Source: an uncultured Ruminococcus sp. (GTDB lineage Bacteria > Bacillota > Clostridia > Oscillospirales > Acutalibacteraceae). From it: a stretch of DNA of 9,468 nt. The DNA is taken from contig CACYBZ010000103.1 in NCBI GenBank assembly GCA_902772795.1, forward strand, positions 1-9,468, given 5' to 3'. The notes beneath the pieces are model-generated. The model made no database searches. It had not been told where the DNA came from and worked only from the letters and a program-made list of their open reading frames with translations. A program made the translations under genes and the position numbers. The number at the start of each line of letters is the position of its first letter. Within the stretch, counting starts at the first letter, position 1. Of the stretch, positions 6,510 to 9,468 are shown piece after piece.

Positions 6510-8156
6510 ATGAAAATAGATTTTGAAAAAGTGTATTTTGATGAAGTAGGCAATTATCTGGTATTCCGTTCCAATCCCGAAAGATTTTACTTGTTGCGAG
6601 TTATGGATTTTCAGGGAGGATTGCGTTTTGTCGGAACGATTGAAGATACAGATAAAATCGAAGAGGGCAGTGGTGTCATTGCAGAATATCTGATTACCAA
6701 GGACGAATTTGACTTGTGGGATACTGATGAACAGGCTTTCCGTAATATTGTGGAAACGCTTTGCAAGACAGCTCCGTCTGACAGATTTTTGAAATTATAT
6801 TATCAGCTTACACCACAGTCACCACCTGTTGCCTTGAAAGCGATACTGGGAGAACCCATGGGAACTGTGCCTAATCTTGTCGAAGAAATGAAGAATCTGT
6901 TCAAATTTGAACGCAATTCCGATATTGCCCGTTTCAAAGATTTTTTGAACGGTAAAGGAGAAGAGGACATTTATTTTGTTCATAGTGACCGTGTGAAAAA
7001 TGTATTCCCTGCCATTGACTTTGACGGAAAGATGTTTTTCGCAGAGGGAGAAATGCAGGCAAAAGCACTTACGGAAGCAACAAAGGCATTTGGTAATCAG
7101 TATTACAAAGTCAGTGGCGGACAGGCGAAAGAAATTATTGAAAATTGTAAACGATATGGTGTGTTCAAAATTCTGTTTATTAAAACAGACGGTGAAGCTT
7201 TTCTGATGGACAGAGATGAACTGCTGGATAATCCTACCGAAAACAAATGGGATACTTACAATTCCGACATTTACAATCTGCTGATAAGATGTATTGAATG
7301 TTCAGGTATTCCCAATCCACAGGTAAGGGCTAATCAGATGACTCTGACCAGTCAGTTAAGTCAGAGAATTTTCAAAACAACTTTTCTGGTAGCCGTTGCA
7401 CAGGCAAGTGAAAAACCGAAAAATACAGTCTGGTTATCCAGCGGTGCCGAAGCTGTGCGTAAGGAAAATAATTTTGTTTTCAGTGGTGCAGAAACGTTTG
7501 ACTATCTTAATGCACCTGAAGAAAAATTTATTATCCGTACGTTGGTCAATACCAAAGATAACACTTATGCACTTCCTGCTTTCACCGATATGAAAGAATT
7601 TGATATGGTATTGGGTGATGGAGATGACGTTCCGCTTGCTGTTACGTTGGAAGAATTACAGACGATGAAAAACAGTGATGTCAGTACCATTTTATTGAAT
7701 GCAGGTTCGCTTGGATTTATTTTCGGTGATGAGGCAATAGAACAACTGACAGAATTAAGTAAACAGCCTCCGATGGTGTTTGAACCGCAGAAACTGGAAA
7801 ATGATGAAGTCATGATTGGTGATGCGGAAGAAAACGACGATGAAAAGGCAACAACATTGAATATTCCGATTGTTCCTCAGCCGTCCTCTACGGAGTCCAT
7901 TTTGAATATGGTTGCCAATCAGATTAACAGGGAAGATGCGGTGAAAAAAGAACATATTGTCACAACAGAAAATACTGACGAAACAGAAAAGAATGCTCCG
8001 CTGCATGAAGTAACTTCTGAAAAAATCAGTGATGATACCACAGAAACTCAGAACGATACTGTTGCAGAAGAAAATGCAGATACGGAAAATCCTACTTCTG
8101 AAAATAAAAATGAGAAAAAAGGTGGATTTTTTCATCTTTTCCGTAAAAAGAAATAA
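6510..8156 (+). CDS. SseB-domain protein with two SseB-like modules and a basic C-terminal tail
   Basis: This is a 548-residue soluble protein without signal peptide or membrane segment. The N-terminal 130 residues are of unrecognised type. Residues 137-240 (from SDIARFKDFLNGK to LMDRDELL) look like a first, diverged SseB module. Residues 288-415 form a clearer one, with LPAFTDMKEFDM (355-366), VTLEELQTM (378-386) and ILLNAGSLGFIF (394-405), matching the family pattern of LPxFTDxxEF...xxxNPxSxGF. SseB is named for enhanced serine sensitivity in E. coli and its molecular role is not well known. Residues 425-535 are an acidic, Glu/Thr/Asp-rich, probably disordered region. The protein ends in KKGGFFHLFRKKK, a short basic-aromatic tail that could hold it at the membrane (inference). 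The start is fixed by AAAGGAG (6493-6499). The gene has its own promoter and a strong terminator, so it is a single-gene unit. Confidence 0.8.
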   Translation: MKIDFEKVYFDEVGNYLVFRSNPERFYLLRVMDFQGGLRFVGTIEDTDKIEEGSGVIAEYLITKDEFDLWDTDEQAFRNIVETLCKTAPSDRFLKLYYQLTPQSPPVALKAILGEPMGTVPNLVEEMKNLFKFERNSDIARFKDFLNGKGEEDIYFVHSDRVKNVFPAIDFDGKMFFAEGEMQAKALTEATKAFGNQYYKVSGGQAKEIIENCKRYGVFKILFIKTDGEAFLMDRDELLDNPTENKWDTYNSDIYNLLIRCIECSGIPNPQVRANQMTLTSQLSQRIFKTTFLVAVAQASEKPKNTVWLSSGAEAVRKENNFVFSGAETFDYLNAPEEKFIIRTLVNTKDNTYALPAFTDMKEFDMVLGDGDDVPLAVTLEELQTMKNSDVSTILLNAGSLGFIFGDEAIEQLTELSKQPPMVFEPQKLENDEVMIGDAEENDDEKATTLNIPIVPQPSSTESILNMVANQINREDAVKKEHIVTTENTDETEKNAPLHEVTSEKISDDTTETQNDTVAEENADTENPTSENKNEKKGGFFHLFRKKK

Positions 8157-8204
8157 CCGTTGTAAATATTCCCATATGAAAATATAAAAATACTCTTGAT
8201 TATC

Positions 8205-8243
8205 TCCACTCATTACTGTTATAATGTGATGAGTGGATTTTTT
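8205..8243 (+). terminator. Strong Rho-independent terminator of the SseB-domain gene
   Basis: TCCACTCATTAC (8205-8216) pairs with GTGATGAGTGGA (8226-8237): twelve base pairs with one T-G wobble and a 9-nt loop (8217-8225). T runs follow (8238-8243). It starts 48 nt after the TAA at 8154-8156 and is the clearest terminator in the window. The loop reads TGTTATAAT, an exact extended -10, probably by chance. Confidence 0.88.
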
Positions 8244-8368
8244 ATAGAATTTATAAAAGCAGATTTTAACGAGACTTCCGGCAAAATTTTTTCCACCTGT
8301 GCGGTTGGAATGATTTTCTCACTGTATAGCTATGACACTCAAAAGTTTTGTCCACTTTGAGGGAAGTG

Positions 8369-8423
8369 GTGGGGTCAAGGGGCAAAGCTCCTTGTGGGAT
8401 GTTTAAGGGCGAAGCCCTTAAAC
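8369..8423. repeat. Dispersed hairpin repeat, copy B
   Basis: This is the second copy of the 55-nt repeat at 494-548 (43/55 identities, no gaps). Here both hairpins are in good order. The first is CAAGGGGC (8376-8383), loop AAA, GCTCCTTG (8387-8394), eight pairs with one G-T. The second is GTTTAAGGGC (8401-8410), loop GAA, GCCCTTAAAC (8414-8423), ten perfect pairs. No T run follows either strand directly, so these are not ordinary terminators. Both copies share the same orientation relative to the plus strand. Confidence 0.7.
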
Positions 8424-8438
8424 ACATAAAAATTCAAA

Positions 8439-8462
8439 CAAAATCTGCGTAAGCAAATTTTG
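8439..8462. repeat. AT-rich palindrome, orientation 1
   Basis: CAAAATCTGC (8439-8448), GTAA, GCAAATTTTG (8453-8462): ten-base arms with one mismatch. It is close to the reverse complement of the element at 8560-8584. Confidence 0.55.
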
Positions 8463-8530
8463 ACAGTAACTATCTGACTTTCAACTGCACAGGTAGAAAT
8501 TTTTTTCAAAGAAGTACGGGAATTTTAAGG

Positions 8531-8548
8531 GGAAATTCTTGAATTTCC
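8531..8548. repeat. Palindrome, 8-bp arms
   Basis: GGAAATTC (8531-8538) and GAATTTCC (8541-8548) are exact reverse complements separated by TT. It lies between the outer inverted repeat and the second AT-rich palindrome. It could be a protein-binding dyad or a small hairpin; no T run follows. Confidence 0.45.
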
Positions 8549-8559
8549 AAAATACAGAA

Positions 8560-8584
8560 CAAAATTTGCATTGAGCAGATTTTG
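8560..8584. repeat. AT-rich palindrome, orientation 2
   Basis: CAAAATTTGC (8560-8569), ATTGA, GCAGATTTTG (8575-8584). Its arms are exactly the reverse-complement order of those at 8439-8462, including the single mismatched position. The two elements are thus inverted copies of one unit. A lone half (GCAGATTTT) also occurs at 8259-8267. Confidence 0.55.
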
Positions 8585-8593
8585 AGATAAAAT
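8566..8593 (+). promoter_or_regulatory. Candidate promoter of the Na+/phosphate cotransporter gene
   Basis: TTGCAT (8566-8571) and TAAAAT (8588-8593) have a 16-nt spacer. The -35 lies within the palindrome 8560-8584. The -35 box is poor and there is no TGn extension, unlike other promoters in the window, so this is tentative. Confidence 0.35.
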
Positions 8594-8596
8594 ATT

Positions 8597-8611
8597 CATT
8601 TGTAACAAATG
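8597..8611. promoter_or_regulatory. Perfect 15-nt palindrome beside the ribosome binding site
   Basis: CATTTGT (8597-8603) and ACAAATG (8605-8611) are exact reverse complements around a single A. It lies downstream of the candidate -10 and directly before GAGGG (8613-8617), where a repressor could block transcription. A one-base centre favours a DNA-binding dyad over a hairpin. No regulator is assigned. Confidence 0.4.
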
Positions 8612-8625
8612 TGAGGGAAAAATGT

Positions 8626-9468
8626 ATGGATATGGTTCTTGAGCTAGTATCAGGACTAGCACTGTTTTTGTTCGGTATGAACACCATGGGCGACGGTCTG
8701 GAAAAACTGTCAGGCGGAAAACTGGAAAAATTGCTTGAAAAGATTACCAGCAGTACTTTCAAAGGATTTCTTGTAGGAACACTGGTGACGGCTCTGATAC
8801 AGTCGTCTTCAGCAACAACCGTCATGGTTGTCGGTTTTGTCAATTCAGGAATTATGAAACTTTCCCGGGCTGTCGGCGTCATCATGGGAGCAAACTTGGG
8901 AACAACAGTTACAGCATGGCTGTTGAGTCTTTCAGGTCTGAAAGGTGACAGTGTTTTTGTCAGTTTGTTGAAACCAAGTACCTTTTCACCAATCCTGGCG
9001 ATTGTCGGTATAGGACTGGTCATGTTCTGCAAAAGTCAGAAAAGAAAAGATGCAGGTTCTATTCTTATCGGTTTTGCCGTACTGATGATAGGTATGAGTA
9101 TGATGAGTAATGCTGTCGAACCGTTAGCGGACAACCCTGAATTCAAGAATGTACTGGTTATGTTTTCCAATCCGTTCTTTGGGGTACTGGTAGGTATTCT
9201 GTTTACCGCCATTATTCAAAGTTCATCGGCATCTGTGGGTATTTTACAGGCGTTTTCAGCGACAGGTAGTGTAACGTATGCCAGTGCTATTCCTATCATT
9301 CTGGGTCAGAATATCGGAGCTTGTGTTCCTACGCTGATTTCCTGTATTGGAGCAAAAAAAAGTGCAAAACGTGCTGCATTGGTTCACTTGTATTTTAACG
9401 TTATAGGAAAAACAGTTATTTTAATTATTTTCTATGTTCTTAGTTTGTTTCTTGATTTTAAGTTTCTT
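8626..9468 (+). CDS. Na+/phosphate cotransporter family protein (3' truncated by the window)
   Basis: The first 281 residues of a Na/Pi cotransporter (NptA/YjbB-type, PF02690) are visible; the frame is still open at the window end. The family couples phosphate movement to sodium at the cell membrane. The two inverted-type repeats are plain: ALIQSSSATTVMVVGF (56-71) with GANLGTT (88-94), and AIIQSSSASVGILQAF (195-210) with GQNIGAC (227-233). The QSSS motifs (Q59, Q198) are the family's substrate and sodium site. The N-terminus (ELVSGLALFLFGMNTMGDGL) is also typical. Full-length bacterial members are usually about 550 residues with a PhoU-like cytoplasmic domain, which would lie beyond the window. 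ATG 8626 is preceded by GAGGG (8613-8617) at 8 nt. ATG 8632 is an alternative start. An ATG at 8622 is out of frame. Confidence 0.93.
   Translation, partial: MDMVLELVSGLALFLFGMNTMGDGLEKLSGGKLEKLLEKITSSTFKGFLVGTLVTALIQSSSATTVMVVGFVNSGIMKLSRAVGVIMGANLGTTVTAWLLSLSGLKGDSVFVSLLKPSTFSPILAIVGIGLVMFCKSQKRKDAGSILIGFAVLMIGMSMMSNAVEPLADNPEFKNVLVMFSNPFFGVLVGILFTAIIQSSSASVGILQAFSATGSVTYASAIPIILGQNIGACVPTLISCIGAKKSAKRAALVHLYFNVIGKTVILIIFYVLSLFLDFKFL

Larger units (their letters stand above)
8294..8495. repeat. Diverged inverted repeat enclosing hairpin repeat copy B
   Basis: The left arm 8294-8310 (CACCTGTGCGGTTGGAA) matches the reverse complement of the right arm 8479-8495 (TTTCAACTGCACAGGTA) at 14 of 17 positions. 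Outside both arms lies an A/T run, and the similarity continues more weakly inward (ACTGT on both sides) with one indel. The arms are 168 nt apart and enclose the small hairpin, copy B and the first AT-rich palindrome. The unit of about 230 bp resembles a decayed MITE or one long folded RNA. Confidence 0.5.
8244..8625. other. Gene-free stretch packed with hairpins and inverted repeats
   Basis: No credible gene is seen. The order is: the diverged outer inverted repeat, left arm (8294-8310); a small hairpin CCACTT 8352-8357 / AAGTGG 8364-8369; repeat copy B with two hairpins (8369-8423); an AT-rich palindrome (8439-8462); the outer inverted repeat, right arm (8479-8495); a palindrome GGAAATTC-TT-GAATTTCC (8531-8548); a second AT-rich palindrome in opposite orientation (8560-8584); and a 15-nt palindrome (8597-8611) next to the ribosome binding site of the next gene. 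No transposase gene and no clear target-site duplication were found. Confidence 0.65.

Noticed and set aside
7755..8213. Minus-strand frame of about 150 codons over the end of the SseB-domain gene
   Set aside because: Its Phe/Ile/Cys-rich translation is what antisense of Glu/Lys/Asn-rich codons gives.
8217..8225. Exact extended -10 (TGTTATAAT), with TTGATT 18 nt upstream of the TATAAT
   Set aside because: It forms the loop of a strong terminator and no gene begins downstream within reach. Probably chance, although a short RNA starting here cannot be fully excluded.
8244..8625. CRISPR array in the repeat-rich stretch
   Set aside because: The repeats differ in length and orientation and are not spaced at a regular unit; there are no cas genes.
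8622..8642. Short frame ATG TAT GGA TAT GGT TCT TGA overlapping the start of the Na/Pi gene
   Set aside because: Only six residues, and the ribosome binding site is 4 nt away, which suits ATG 8626 better.
8481..9032. Long minus-strand frame opposite the start of the Na/Pi gene
   Set aside because: It is antisense to a clear transporter with family motifs and has no ribosome binding site or known domain.

Overview
The window looks like chromosomal DNA from a low-GC, Gram-positive gut-type Firmicute, most likely near Ruminococcus/Oscillospiraceae. This is an inference from AT-rich codon use, strong AGGAGG-like ribosome binding sites, extended -10 promoters, a teichoic-acid-type CDP-glycerol transferase, a BspA-like leucine-rich-repeat lipoprotein and GC-rich intergenic hairpin repeats. 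No 16S or other marker gene is present to settle it.

Layout. The C-terminal end of an unrecognised gene (2-265) stops at an intrinsic terminator. A 363-nt gene-free stretch (266-628) follows, rich in inverted repeats and containing copy A of a dispersed hairpin repeat (494-548). Then come an AEC-family permease (629-1558), a large GT2 + CDP-glycerol glycerophosphotransferase protein (1710-4430) and a small leucine-rich-repeat lipoprotein (4609-5472). Next is a convergently transcribed ZIP metal transporter (5499-6281, minus strand), followed by a divergent SseB-domain protein (6510-8156) with a strong terminator (8205-8243). A second gene-free stretch (8244-8625) holds copy B of the hairpin repeat inside a larger inverted-repeat structure. 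The start of a Na+/phosphate cotransporter (8626 to the window end) closes the window.

The genes look like independent single-gene transcription units rather than one operon. Gaps are 100-470 nt, and three plus-strand genes have their own TGnTATAAT extended -10 promoter with a short leader. The common theme is the cell envelope: three membrane transporters, one cell-surface polymer enzyme, one surface lipoprotein, and one cytoplasmic protein with a basic tail that may touch the membrane. No phage, CRISPR, toxin-antitoxin or obvious defence module is present.

The least explained content is the intergenic structure. The two 55-nt repeat copies, almost 8 kb apart, align without gaps at 43/55 identities. 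They differ by paired changes that keep one hairpin intact, so the fold seems to have been conserved. Copy B is also enclosed by a diverged inverted repeat and followed by two AT-rich palindromes in opposite orientation, next to the promoter region of the phosphate transporter.
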